DNA of 64,000 bases from Mesaphorura yosii (GCA_009869945.1 WIXG01000379.1:1-64000); one strand, 5' to 3'. Counted from the first letter of the stretch, positions 48,987-60,932 are shown. Notes: generated from the sequence alone by a model not told the origin. Program-made: numbers and translations.

Positions 48987-51900
48987 CTACATGTCCCCGA
49001 AGATCCCCGCAAACGTCTTCCTCAGGTTCTTCATGGTGTCCTCCCCTTCCCCGGTTGCTGCAGGAGGAGGATTTCCGGTGCTGTCCTGCGACTGGAACGG
49101 GTTCCTGTTTGTTGTAGTACTTGCTGCTGTTGTGGAGGCCGTTGATGGTGGCTGTTGCCCTGGAAATATCGATCGGGAATTCAAGGACGAGGGAAGGGTT
49201 GCTGGCTCTTTCAAAGGTATTTAACTTACTTCCCCCACTACTTGACTCCCTTCTCTCTGCCACACCACCATAAGACTGCTCCTCCTGCCCGCCCTGATCA
49301 ACTGAACTCATCCTCCTATACAAATACCTCTCACCCGCCCCCACCGGGCCCCCACTCGCTGGCATCGACTGGATCCTTGAGATTACGAGCTCTGCGATTG
49401 CACGGCGATCTTCTTCTTGGCTCTCCCCAAACAGTTTAAGTGCTGAATCGTTAACCTCAATGATGTACTCGCGGTTGTCACGGCCGACGACGATCTGTAA
49501 AGAGGTTAGGTTAGCGGGGGCTGTTGGTGGGGTGCTTTTGTTGGCGGCCCGTTGCCATGGCGGTGTGCTGGAATGTTTTTTTTAGGGTTCAGCGAGAATT
49601 TGAAACTAAGTGAACCATTCGTAAGGTTTTGCAGTTTTTTCCAAATTTCGACGGTACGGTTGCCATGGCGACGGACGCGATTTCAGTTATTTCCGATCAA
49701 TATTCTTAGCGGGATGCCGCTGGACGTTGCCATGGCAACTTCGGGGTGCTTAAATGAGCTTTTTTTATGGATTTTAGCGGGATGCGATAAAGGAGAAGCA
49801 CTTTAAAGAGGGCTTCGGGAGAATTTCCGGGTTTTTGAAAGTGATGGACGCCGGTTGTCATGGCAACGGACCCAATTTCACTCATTTCTTTCATAATTAA
49901 CTCACCTCAATCCCACAAATGTCCAGCCCCCCAAAAAGCGTACTCACGCTATCGATCCAAATCTTGTACCGCTCCTGCATCGGCACCTGCTCGAGCATCG
50001 CCGACCTCGCGCTCGATTTCCAGTGCCCGACTATGCCTTTCCTCATAAAAGCCTTGTAGTACGAGCCGATTTTCTGAATGTAAATGTTGCACCGGGCTTC
50101 TATGTACGGTTCGCACGTGCAGTAGTGGCCCGTGAGGGCGACGAGGCTGGTGGCGTCCTGTGTGTTAAAAATATTGGCGGTTTTGGGTTTCCGGCTTGAT
50201 TTTTTTAAAGTCTGGGAATGGAAATTCTGGTATGGTTAGGGTAGAATTTGCTCGATTTAGGCTGTTTGGTGGTTTGTTCTTTGGACTTGGGAAAAGTTTC
50301 CTTTGTTGGCCTTTGAAATTCTGATCATTAGGAATTTGTCCTGTATTGGCTGTTTGGCTCATTTTTTCTTGGCACTTTGATTTTCTTGGATTCAAGGACT
50401 TCGAAATTCTGTCATTGATGGATCCTTCATATTTGGGCAAGTTTAAAAATCTCAAATCTATTGAGGAATCGGCTGTCGGTCCCTCCGCGCCGAGGACCGC
50501 CCGGGGCCGTCCTCGACTCATTCACGACGCCCCCCCCCCACCTATCTTCTTACCTGATACTCTCCCACCCCTCCCACTTTAAGCTTCCCCAACCCCCCGT
50601 GCGCATGCCCAATCTTAACAATCGCTGGCAGCCTCCCCACAACAGTCCCCATCTCCTTGCTGCTCGCGTAGTAAATCTGCTCGATGAGGGGGAACTTGAG
50701 CGAGGCCGTTCGGTTCGCGAGGAGGAGCTGGGCAAAGACCCAGGACTTGTCCTGCAATACAGATAGGGAGATTATTGGAGAGACCCGTGCAAGTCGAGTT
50801 GCAGGAGTCATGGAACTTCCAAGACATCTCGTTGAAATTCAAAACCTCCCGCCCAAACTCAAATTCCGAGGTGTCAAAAAAATTAAAATTCGAGACGGGT
50901 GTCAAACTGTAAGAAAGGGTCGAGACATCGCGCTTAAATTCAAAATTAAGGTAGGAAAAATATGGAAATTTCGAGAAATACTACGATAATTCAAAATTCG
51001 GGTGGACAGTCAAAAAAAATTGGAAACAAAACTAAAATTCGAGTGGGCGAGCGCCTCAAAATAGGTTCTAACCGAACCTAACTGAAAAAGAGGCCTCCCA
51101 AGTTCAGAACTCCCGCTAAAATTCGAAATTCGAGTGGGCTTTGCAAAAATCCTTGGAAAAGAGTCAGAACGTTCAGGGAAAATCGGCTGTTGACGAAAAT
51201 ATTTGAAATAAAGCCCCCCTAAAATTCAAATTGGGTTCGGGGCGCACCTGGAAGTTGGTTGGGCCTATCTAACACCCCGAAAAAAAACAATGCCCTCACC
51301 TGAAAGTTGTAAATGCTCTGCAAGGAATTAACCGCCCCCACACCTCCGTACATCAATCCAATTAATAGATTCCTCCAATCGCGGGGCCCGTCCCTCAAAT
51401 TCTGCCTAATCAAAACGAAATCCGGTTGGAACTGCTGCCCACTGCCTTCTAGGATGCAGACCGTCCCGAACTCTGTTGAAGATAAGACTTGGAGCTGGGA
51501 GAAGGGCGCCTGGTGGACTGTTAGCCTTATTGAACTCGTTGATGAGTGGGGGGAAAAGTACTTTGACCTGTAGGGAGAAGAGTTGATCTGGTGAGGAACC
51601 CCAACCCATGGGTTGAGCCTCACCTAGGAAGCGCTTCTCGAGTGTATCAACTTACCAATCCGTCCCCGCATCATCCACCACCAACAAGTTCAGAACGCCA
51701 TCAACCCTTTTTGGTAACCTGAACCCAGTTCCGGTCGTTCCTGGGGCCGCTAGTACACGGGATTGGACTTCCTGTAGGCCGGACTCCACCCTTGACTGTA
51801 CTTCCTTCGCTACTGAACCTGTTAGTGACTGGACTCGTTGGAGGAGTGAAGATGAAGTAGGGACAGTGCGGGAGGAGGATGTTGGGGAGGTGGGGGCGGA

Positions 51901-52164
51901 GACCTGCGTTTGAAAAAAAAGTTAGTTTTTGCACGGGTTCACTTGAGGCTCCCCATTGGGATTTTGCGGCCATTTCCAAGGTTCTTTTGCAGCCTTTTAG
52001 AAAGTGGGTCCTGCACTCTTCAGAGAGTCCTGCAGTTTCCTTACCTGCCGGGCCCCCACCTGCGGCTGCTGCTGCTGCGTGCTGTTCTGTCCCTCCCCCA
52101 TCTGCCCCTGTCCCTCATCGTCCTGCTCTGAAGACAAGTCCCCCGAGGAGAACCTCCTCTTCAG
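48987..52164 (-). CDS. Syn: Synapsin
   Basis: Synaptic vesicle phosphoprotein with an ATP-grasp-like C domain. Seven exons: 52164-52045, 51903-51656, 51567-51300, 50751-50554, 50157-49906, 49494-49230, 49159-48987, phases 0, 2, 0, 0, 0, 1, about 507 residues. Domain A is YLKRRFSSGDLSSEQDDE. Domain C shows LLVVDDAGTDWSKYF, QPDFVLIRQN, SLQSIYNFQDKSWVFAQLLL, KIGHAHGGLGK, RIQ-equivalent IYIQKIGSYYKAFMRKG, SAMLEQVPMQERYKIWIDSV and FGGLDICGIE. Domain E ends MKNLRKTFAGIFGDM. No in-frame ATG lies close to domain A; the nearest upstream is 52533. I placed the start at the CTG (52164-52162) of YLKRRFS. The last splice (49230 to 49159) corrects an apparent frame change. Intron 50158-50553 begins with an introner-like arm. 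Confidence 0.93.
49549..49867. promoter_or_regulatory. Cluster of X-box-like palindromes in synapsin intron 5
   Basis: Four copies in one 411-base intron: GTTGCCATGGCGGT (49549-49562), GTTGCCATGGCGAC (49659-49672), GTTGCCATGGCAAC (perfect, 49726-49739) and GTTGTCATGGCAAC (49854-49867). Copies 2 and 4 share flanking sequence (CGGTTG..CATGGC..ACGGAC and TTTCA), so part of the cluster may be a local duplication. Confidence 0.6.
50158..50553. mobile_element. Introner-like arm plus T-rich block in synapsin intron 4
   Basis: The gene-strand 5' end opens GTAAGAAGATAGGTGGGG and then GGCGTCGTGAATGAGTCGAG, the family arm (plus 50476-50553). The rest, plus 50160-50470, is a T-rich block with ATTCTG, TTTGG and GGCTGTTTGG words. 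Phase 0. Confidence 0.72.
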
Positions 52165-52836
52165 GTAGGAGACATTCGACGAGAAGGACTGGCGGAATTG
52201 TGTGAAATTCAGCTTGAATTCGGTTGCGGGACTGGGAGAGAAATCAGAAGAGGGGGCCTCCAGAAAGGAAGGAGGCCGTCGAGTCCGAGTCTGGAGGGCT
52301 TTGTAACAGCAATTATCTCTAGTGGGATAAAGCTCAAACGAGAAACGACTGAACAACTGGTCACGACTGGCAGCAGTCAACTGGGAGCGACTCACAAGGA
52401 ATTCCCACTCGCTCGCGTGTGCATGTGCTCTCTTTCTTTCCGTAATAATCAAACACGCTGGCTGCTCTGAGCAACGCCCGCCCAACACTTTCACTCTGCT
52501 CCTGCTTTCACCAACAGTAAGAAGCGTATGCATGTGCGTGTTTGGCAGTGGCTCGCCCTTTTCCAGTAGTGCAAGCTAGAGAAAGCATATGCTCTCACTG
52601 CTGCTACGGCAGCAGCAGCAGTAGCATGGAAGGGTGCGGTAGAGATCGATGAACAATGCGGATGAAGAGCTGCTCCACTGCCCTGTGTGGGGACCAATGC
52701 GGGTGCGAACCAGGCCATATGACTCTTTGTTCGATCATAACTTGGATCTTATCGCTTTACTCGAGAGTGAAATCATTTGTACATACGATTGAGAATATTG
52801 AGATGTGGCTACTTTTATAAATAGACATTCAACTGC
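52165..52836. other. Synapsin upstream region and KDM4 3' flank
   Basis: The synapsin frame remains open upstream to an ATG at 52533, but the residues there (rich in Cys, Arg and Thr) do not resemble synapsin. A GCTGCTACGGCAGCAGCAGC inverted stretch lies at about 52599-52620. The remainder is KDM4 3' UTR. Confidence 0.4.
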
Positions 52837-55824
52837 TCATTTACTGCTCAGGTTGAGAGGAGGGTGGTCGGTGGCACTCCGGTCCGGTTGTTGAGGGGGG
52901 TGCTGCGGAGTGGTATAGCCAGACCACCCCACCGCCGCCGTTGGGTGGTAGTAGTGGGACCAACTAGGAGCGGGGGGTTGTGGGGGCGGTTGCCAGGGTG
53001 ATGGCTGGTGCTGCGGCCAGTAGGTTGGTTGTTGATACTGCCCCCACTGCTGCTGCTGCTGCTGATAGTAAACGGGAGGGGGCTGGGATGGGATGATGAG
53101 GGAGTAGGGATGATATTGCTGTTGTAGGTAGGGTTGCGGGGCTGGTGCGACTGGCGGTTGGTGAGTGGGTGCGGCTGTGGCGGATGGCACGGGCTGCTGG
53201 TAGGTTGACTGTGGGTAGGCTGTTGGGTACTGCTGCGGTTTGTGGGTGACTGGCTGCTGATTGCCAGGGTAGTACTGCGCCTGAGGCGGGGCTGCTGTCG
53301 AAAGGGGGTACGGGTAGCTTGGCTGCTGGGGACCAAGGTTGGGGATGGCTGGTGCACTGTGACTGGTCTGTTGCCTGGGCTGCTGCTGCTGCTGTGCTAT
53401 CGCAGGCCACCTCAGACGGGGGTCCAATCTCTTCTCCTGCGGAGGCGGTGGGGCTTTTTGAGGCCTAAACTTGTGGAACCACTCGCTGAAATTGGTAGCT
53501 ACTACTTTCTTGTTTATGTTTGATTGCTCCGTCTTTACTTTCTCGATAGCCTCTGCCGTCTCCTTTGTGATGGCCCCCGCACTGCTAGAGGCTTTCTCCT
53601 TAGCTTCTCGTGCGGCCCTCTTCTTCTCAATAGACTCGAGTATCTTGCACTCCACCTCGGGGGAGATGCGCTTTTGCGAGACGGCCGCTATGGTCGCTTC
53701 TAAATGCTGGACCATTGAGGGGGTTGCCTCAACATAGGAGGATGGCCTCCCTCCTGAGGAGGTAGATGGCTGCTCCTCCGTCCCAACTCCAAGTACGTTC
53801 AAACTGCTCCAAACAGAGCTGGGGGCTGTTAACTTCATCTTCTTCTCTGGTGGGGGATCGTCCTCCTCCTTCTTCTCTTCATCTTCCCCCTCCTCTTCAC
53901 TCTCTTCAACCGAAACGCCCGCCTTCTCGTACACATCCGCGTAGTAAACGACTTCCTGCTCATCAATCTCATCATCATCACCACACTGGACTTGCTGTCT
54001 CAATCTCTTCTTTCTTCCTTGTGCATTCTCCTCCCACTCCTCATCCCTGAACTTCCCAACTGCTGTGGGTCTCCCTCCGGGAGGCTCTTCAGGATGAAAC
54101 CCTAAATCTTGCCCCTGCAGCCAGGATTGGTAGAGGTGGGGCTGGAACTTGCGGACAAAGGGGTCCATTTCGATGCGGACGTTATCGCGGCTGCCGAGAT
54201 TTAAACAAGATTAGAGGAGGCCCTTGGCAACAATTAAAAAATCACTAACCTGCATCCACACGCCCTCGCCCTCTTCCCGTACTCGACCCACCTGGGCATG
54301 GCAAAGTTGGTTGATTCAGCACAGTTGTACCCATGATTGAATCCAGAGTGGTACCCATACGGAAAGGTGATCATAAACTCTCCTTGCTCTTGTGTGATTT
54401 TATTGTACGGGATCGAGTCCCTCTTTAGTATGGCAGGGCTTAATAGTGTAGTTTTATGGCGGAGAAATGCAGGGCACTGCTGGTAGTGCTCGGGAAAGTA
54501 GGATTGGGCGAGGCGCTCGAGGCGGCGACCGTGGGCGGGTGGGACGGAGTACCTGCGGCGGGAAAGATGAGTTAAGACTATACTTTTACACAACACTTTA
54601 GAGGTAACTCACCACGTCTTTGGCCTCCCAAAGTGAATATAGTTTATTGAATATAGCTCCATGTCCTCTGTGTGCCAACAAAAACTCGTCTTCCACATTC
54701 CAAAGTAGAGATAGGCTGTGTTTACTCCATCTATAACAGCTCCCAGCTCCTCGGAAACCAAATCCAGTATTGAACCTAGTTTATTAATGTTCCATGTTGA
54801 TAGCTCAGGGTCGGTTAGTGAACCAGACACGTCCGCTCCGTACATGGGCGAATTGTAAGTAATGTTCTTCCAGTATTTGCGCTCTAAGTCTTCGTAGTCA
54901 AAGTGGGGAGGGGTGCGGAATCTGCGGTAAATGAAGAAGGTTAGGATCTTGTTTTTTGTAAACTAGAATGTTTGCGACTCACGTCCCCGACTCTGCCAAC
55001 TTTTTATACTCCCCCACAGCAATCCCCTTCTTCTGTACATTCAACTGCTGAAAGACGCCCTGCTTCCCGAAAACAGCCTGGCAGATGGGGGCTGGGATCC
55101 TCATATTTTCTATATCTCCATAGCCACCCTTTCTTGGTATGTACTCGGGTGGGGGCACTACCTTTGCAATCCCGGCCAGGTGAGCCCCACACGACTCCAT
55201 GTACTCAATGTAGAGGGGGAAATCCTGGAATTCTTCCATTGTTGGGCGAAAGACGAGGATCCGAGGGGGATTGGATTGGATTGGGGGAGGAGTTGTAAAG
55301 TGTGAGAAGCGGGAAGAGGTGGGTTGAGGGCAGGGTTCGTCCATCACTGCCTCTGACGGTGGGGTGGCCGGCTCTGGTTTGAGGGGAGTGACGACTGCGA
55401 CATTACACTTTGGTTCAAGTTTTGTGGGGCTCTCAGTCTTGATCGATGTGATTGACTCCGATTCTACTCCGTTCAGCTCACGTGACTCCTCGGTGGGGAG
55501 CTCAGTCTTGATCGATGTGATGCCTTCAAGTGGCTCTATTTGGGATCCCCCGTTCATCGCTTCCTCGGGCGATGTAGCGGACTCTGGAGGTGGGGTTAAC
55601 AGTGGCTCCACTTTGACCCCATTCAGCTGCGTTTGAGTGGTGTCAGCAGCCTCAGTCTTGATCGATGTGGTGACCTGCTCCGATTTCACTGGCACATCGT
55701 CTCCACTCAGCTGAATACTTCCAACTCGCTCCATAACTCCTGCAGCCTCTACTTTTATACTCCCATTGTACACCTCTGAACTCTCCTTAGAACGACACTC
55801 CACGTCGTCCTCCTCCTCCATCAT
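52837..55824 (-). CDS. KDM4: JmjN/JmjC histone demethylase KDM4
   Basis: Fe(II)/2-oxoglutarate-dependent demethylase of trimethylated H3K9 and H3K36. Exons 55824-54983, 54921-54613, 54552-54250, 54190-52837, phases 2, 2, 2, 935 residues. JmjN at about residues 189-240 ([20 protein letters not shown]). In JmjC, iron ligands His364 and Glu366 (WHTEDM) and His457 (GFNHGYNC) are kept, as are the zinc ligands (Cys410, His416, Cys482, Cys484). No PHD or Tudor domain follows; instead there are about 440 Gln/Pro/Tyr-rich residues ending PPLNLSSK. The N-terminal 185 residues are an acidic extension with seven psi-KxE SUMO consensus sites. Among animals the short form lacking reader domains resembles insect Kdm4A. 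Confidence 0.95.
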
Positions 55825-56134
55825 TTAATCTGACGAGATCTGTGAACTGGTCTGGTCACGAAATTAGGATGTACGTACTGCGAGAGGAATGTCTAGTTCA
55901 AAGGAGAGGCGGCGACGCGAGCGTCACATGACCGGAGAGTGAGAGGGGTTCTCGAAAGCAAGTGCGCTGCTCAAATGTAGACAAAGACGAGTGTGACGAC
56001 TCGTAAAGTGCGTGTTCTTTATTTTTCCCTTCTTAATAGTACAAAGTTCCCTTGACACCGGAGATGAGCACACACGTAAAAAAAATACTAAACAATAAAT
56101 TAATGGACACTACATCATAAAATTAAATTCGCAG
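55825..56134. other. KDM4 upstream region
   Basis: 310 bases that contain the KDM4 promoter and the 3' UTR of the Gln-rich gene, with a minus-strand AATAAA at 56018-56023. No coding signal. Confidence 0.4.
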
Positions 56135-59100
56135 TTACACCCCGCTCACTGTCCTCCTCTGGCCATCTAGCAACAAAGTACCACCATCCGTCTCCAATAG
56201 CAAATATCTAACGTAGCCGGCCCTCTTCTTCCTCTCCTCATCCCCGCGTAGAATGTGCACCCTCCTCACTTTCCTGCTCCCTAATAGTTTCAAGAACTCC
56301 TCGTTCAGACTCATACTAGTCCCGGGGCTCGTGAAGGGTGAAGAGTGGGGCGAGGGTGCAGATTGTTGTAGGTTTCCCAGTTGAGAGAGGGTTGAAGGTG
56401 GGAGGGTGAGGACCTGCGACAGAAACTTTTGTTGCACATTTTTCAGGGCCCAAGAATTCAGTAATGTCAACCCACCTGCACTTCCGCTCCTTCCAAAACC
56501 CCCGCCTCCACTAGCTGCCTCCTCAAATCCTCAGGGACGTCTTCTGGTAAGTCACCCAACCTGCTCTGAAATCCTCCCGGCCCCACGGGCGGCATCAACC
56601 CCGGTAGCTGATAGTTCAGGTTCATGTGGTTCTCCGTCCCTAATGCAGAGAGTCCTACAAGGTCTAAAGGAGGGGATATTCCACCAGGGTTGGGTGGTGG
56701 CGGAGGGGTGTAGTCGTATAGCGGAGGAGGTGGGGTCAAGACGGGGCCGGTATGTGCAGAGGGGTTGATCCTGTGGTTGATCTGCTGGCTCGAGTTAAAG
56801 AGAGGTTCCGACCACCGACTCCACACGGGGGAGGCCATATCGAACTCTTCTTCCTCTTCATCATCTTCTTGTTCGGGGTCGTCCTGCTGGAGGGGGTCCG
56901 GGTCGGAGGGGCGGAGGATGGGCCGATCTTGTGGGAAGTTCTGCTGCTGCACGTGCTCCGGCTGATGGCGCTGCTGCTGCTGTTGGTGGACGGGTTGGTG
57001 CGACTCTTCCAGTGGCTCCCGCTGTTGCTGAGGTTGGACGGCCGGGGCCTGCTGCTGCTGCGGTGATTCGTGCTGCTGGTGTAGTGCAGTGTGCTGCTGC
57101 TGCTGCTGGACAGGCGCTGGCTGGTGTTGTAGTGCCGAGTGCTGTTGCTGAGGTTGCCCCTGCTGTGGTTCGTGGTTCGCCACCTTTTGCCCTTGATGTA
57201 GTGCCGGTGGCTGCTGTTTGTGTTGCTGCTGGTGCGCGGGACGTGACTCGTGTTGGTGTAGTGCCGGTGGCTGCTGCTGCTGAGGCTGGGTATGGTGGTG
57301 TTGGTGTTGTGCCGGTGGTTGTTGATGCTGGTGCGCTGGCGGAGACTGGTGCTGCTGCTGAACGGGGTAGTGCTGCTTCTGCTGGGGAATGGTTGTGTAG
57401 TGCCCCTGCTCCGGCTGCACCGCGTTGCCCTGGCTTGGTGGTAACTTGTAAACCGGTTGCTGGATACTCGCTGCTGTGGCGAGCTGTTGTGCAAAGGGTG
57501 GCTGGTGATTATTGGGGAGTTGCTGGTGGTATTGTTGCTGCTGCTGCTGCCCCAAATCCAGGTAGCTACTAGAGCTCGGCCCATTCTCAAACTGCACGTG
57601 GAGATGAGAGGACTCGTATTCATTCAAGTCGGGGCGAATGATGGCGCGGAGGGTTGTGGTTTGCTGTGGAAATTGCTGGAGTTGCTGCTGGAAATTCTGT
57701 TGGAGGAATTGCTGCTGCTGCTGGGGCACCGGAGAGGGGCCCTGCTGGTGGAATTGCTGATGGTGCTGGGGCGCTACGGAGGGGCCCTGTTGCTGCTGGA
57801 ATTGTGGATTGGGTGAGGGACCCTGCTGATGAAATTGTGAATGGGGTGCAGATGATGGGCCCTGCTGCTGGAATTGTGCGGGGCCCTGCACTTGCTGAAA
57901 TTGTGGATGGTGCTGGAGCGCTACCGAGGGGCCTTTATGATGTGGCGCTTGTGTAGGGCCATGCTGTTGCACTTGCTGGAACTGGTGCACTGGCTGTTGC
58001 TGCTGTAGTATAGGGCCCTGCTGCTGATGCTGTTGGAACTGGTGCACTGGTTGCTGAGGGCCGTGTTGCTGAAACTGTGGCCCCTGCTGAAACTGCTGCT
58101 GTCCCGGCGATCCATGCAAAAACTGCTGCAGATTAACCCTACTTGGTGGAACCCTCACCGGTTGATTAACACTCCCAAGCCCGTCCTGCTCATGCCAGGC
58201 GGGGACCGGGTTCTCCAGCCGAACTTCTGATTTGTTCCCCGTGCTATATCTAACATAAAAAACATGTACAGGTTCTGGTGTTGTTGTGGTTGGTATAGTT
58301 GTAGGTCTCTGTACTGGTGGGAGGGTGACATTGCTATCTTGAACAATTATTTCTATGATGGGGTCTGGTTCGGGGTAGTAGTACTGCTGCTGCTGCTGCG
58401 GCTCCTGTTGGTGGTGGTTGTAGTCTTGTCTATGCGTATAGCTATAAGAAGATTCTGCGCTCGTAGCGTCTTCAGGGTGGTGGGGTTTGGGCGGCTGCTC
58501 TATAATGACTTTGATTTTCGGCTGCTGTTCGGGACGGTCTAGTAACTCGTCACTCCTCCTCTCTAAATCCTGTTCTTCCCATGGGAACTTTCCCCCAAGC
58601 ACCTTATCTGAATCTGATTTCAAGTACTGTTTTCCAAAGCCGAGAGCGGCGAGGATCTCCTCAGGGGGAGGTTGGCGGCGCTCCTGTTCCATACTTAATT
58701 TGCTGTGCACGTGGAAGAGCTTTTCGCGGGATGAGGGGCCGTACTTTTCACGGGAGTTGTACTTTTCTCTGCTTGAATACTTTTCCCTGCTGGTGTACTT
58801 TTCCCGAGAGCCGCCGTACTTCTCCCTCGAGTCCTCTTTAGACCCATGGTGGTAGAGCGGGTCGGGCGGGGAGTACTTACTTTTCAAGTAGATTACATCG
58901 TCCTCCTCGTACAAATTGGGGTGGTTGTCTCTGTACTTGTTAGAGGAGTGATGGGACTGGAATGGGCGCTCAGTCTGAGATGATGGGTGGGAGGGGCGCT
59001 GCTCTAACCTCTCTTCACCATAGTGATTGCGGTCAGAGTTGTACGAGGGCCGGTCTGAGGGGCCCTGCTTGTACGACGGTCTCTCCGTACTTGTGCTAGT

Positions 59101-60481
59101 GTAGGGCCTCTCACTCTTATTTTGCTCTTGGTGCTGTTCATACGTTGGGTTCCTCTCCGTCTGCCCCTGGCTATACACCGGTCTCACCGTAGTACTCTTC
59201 ATACTATACCCACTCTCTGGATAGGCTAGTAGTGGTTTATAAGTACTCCCATGGTAGTGGGGGTCCTTCGTCGTACTCGCCTCGGTTGTCGTGCTGGATA
59301 AGTGGATTTGTATTATGTTGTTCTTACTGTTCTCGTAGTGCGGGGGGATGTGCAGTTGAATGATATGCTGGCTGGTGTTTGAGGAGGGAGATACTGTGTT
59401 GACATTGTAGGAGAGTTGGGAGGGGGCTGGTTGGTGCTGTTGCTGAATGGGACCCTGCTGCTGGTGTACCGGGCCCTGCACTTGTTGTGGTGCATGGCCG
59501 TGCTGTTGCTGCTGGACCTGCTGTGGCTGCGGATGCTGTTGTGTAGGGCCGTGCTGTGGCTGTGGAACTGGGCCCTGCTGATAATAGCCCGGCTGTTGCT
59601 GCTGCTGTTGGTAGGGTGGTTGGTGGTACTGCTCCCTAGTCGGCTGCTGCTGCTGGTACTGAGGCGGCGGCCTCCTCTGCTGTTGCCCAGTCTCCCTACT
59701 CGGAACTAACTCAAAAGTAGTTTTCGGCCTCTCCATTCTCTTTTGCTCCTCCCCTGGAGGAGGTGGAAACGGTACGACCAACTTATTCCCCCCATTAGCA
59801 GGAGGAGGGGGAGGTGGGCGCATTACTGATTGGTACTGGCGGCGAGGTGGTGGTCCTCCACGGGGTGGTGGCCCTGGGCGATGATTGTGTCGAGGTGGAG
59901 GGCCCCTCCTCTCTGTAGGTAGGGGGATGGGGACACCTCCCCTTCCTGGTGGTGGCCCCATCCTGCGGTGTAGAGAGGGTGGCGGCCGCCCCCCACGGGG
60001 CTCTGCACTAGCGAGCATGGCGAGGACTGCGATTAGGAAGATGTACTGTTTGGGGAGAGAAGAGAGAATAATTTCCATGAGAATAGAAATTTTACACGCG
60101 CCATTGGTAAACATTGCAATTTCCGCTTTCTCCAGGGCCCGCCAGCATACTCGCACTGGTTTCCATTCGGCCCTGGCGGCCCGTGCATGGAGCCCGTGCA
60201 AGGCGGGGCTGGAGTAAGAGAGCGGTTGAGACATTGGCCCATATTGCTCTTCACTCGATCGGTCGCTCGTGTTTGATTTCTCAGCCCGGAGGGCTTGTTC
60301 GGTCCGAGAGCAAAAACTCGTTCTCTTAGCACATCCGCATTGTTGCTGCTGCGCCGACCGACTCGTCCCGTTACACACACTCAAGAATGGTTTCACCGTG
60401 ACCAAAATATGCGCACTCTTAAAATGTAGGCCAAAATGTGGGCCACCGTACACTTACCGTGTAAATGCGGAGGAGCTCCAT
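56135..60481 (-). CDS. Large secreted Gln/Pro-rich protein
   Basis: I recognise no family. Exons 60481-60458, 60045-56476, 56413-56135, both phase 0, 1290 residues. A signal peptide MELLRIYTYIFLIAVLAMLA is split by the intron after eight codons, like the cuticle-like gene at 47813. A Pro/Arg/Gly-rich start (RRGPPPRHN) is followed by long Gln/His-rich stretches with repeats of the form QQGPSxAPQ / QFQQHGP. In the middle is a SREKY block with about seven copies (58708-58840 region) flanked by charged, Tyr-rich sequence, and near the C-terminus an acidic EEEEEFDMASPVWSRWSEPLF. The last exon has a compact, non-repetitive end (KVRRVHILRGDEERKK, GYVRYLLLETDGGTLLLDGQ). Possibly an extracellular matrix or cuticle protein. 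Minus-strand AATAAA at 56018-56023. Confidence 0.8.
58700..58845 (-). repeat. SREKY coding repeat
   Basis: On the minus strand the Gln-rich protein carries about seven copies of a five- to seven-residue unit, (S/T/N)SREKY, encoded by TCCCGGGAGAAGTA-like units of 15-24 bases (plus strand TACTTTTCCCG or TACTTCTCCC). It is the only Tyr/Lys/Glu-rich tandem block in an otherwise Gln-rich protein. Confidence 0.75.
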
Positions 60482-60932
60482 GTTTTTCTACGCCTGGCCG
60501 ACGGCTGATTCCGGGAAAACGAAGTCTCTTAATCACAGCACTTCAGTTCTGTCGAGCACTGCACGACTCCGCTCCGGTTGAACTCGACTCGACGACTGCT
60601 GCTTCACTGCCTGAACTCGACCGCACTTTGTCGGTCATCATTCGCGAACGCAAACGGACGATGAAAACGAGTTTTATTCGCACTGGCAATACTGAGTATT
60701 GTTGTTGGTCTGGCAACCGGTATTCACGATACGTATGAGTTTTTTTGCATGCGCTTATTTGTTGTCATGGGAGATGAAGAACAAAGAGAAAATGCTCAGA
60801 TCGCGAAATTCATATTCCATTTTTTATTCCACGCTTGAGAAAAAAAATGCCACAATTTCTTTCCAAACCGTGCTCCTGCACGGGAAAAATAGTCTTTTCG
60901 ATAAGGCCCCGCAGTTCCTCAATTTCCCTCCC
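60482..60932. other. Upstream of Gln-rich gene and 3' flank of peroxidase
   Basis: 451 bases. It includes the promoter of the Gln-rich gene and the peroxidase 3' UTR with a minus-strand AATAAA at 60823-60828. No coding sequence is supported. Confidence 0.4.

Noticed and set aside
48987..48989. Stop-codon read-through of synapsin as reported for Drosophila
   Set aside because: The stop is TAG, but the following frame closes after about a dozen codons and domain E is already complete before it.
56736..57623. Open frame of 295 codons on the minus strand in another frame
   Set aside because: Frame shadow of the CAG-rich coding exon of the Gln-rich protein; composition (Ser/Thr/Arg) is what a shifted CAG repeat gives.
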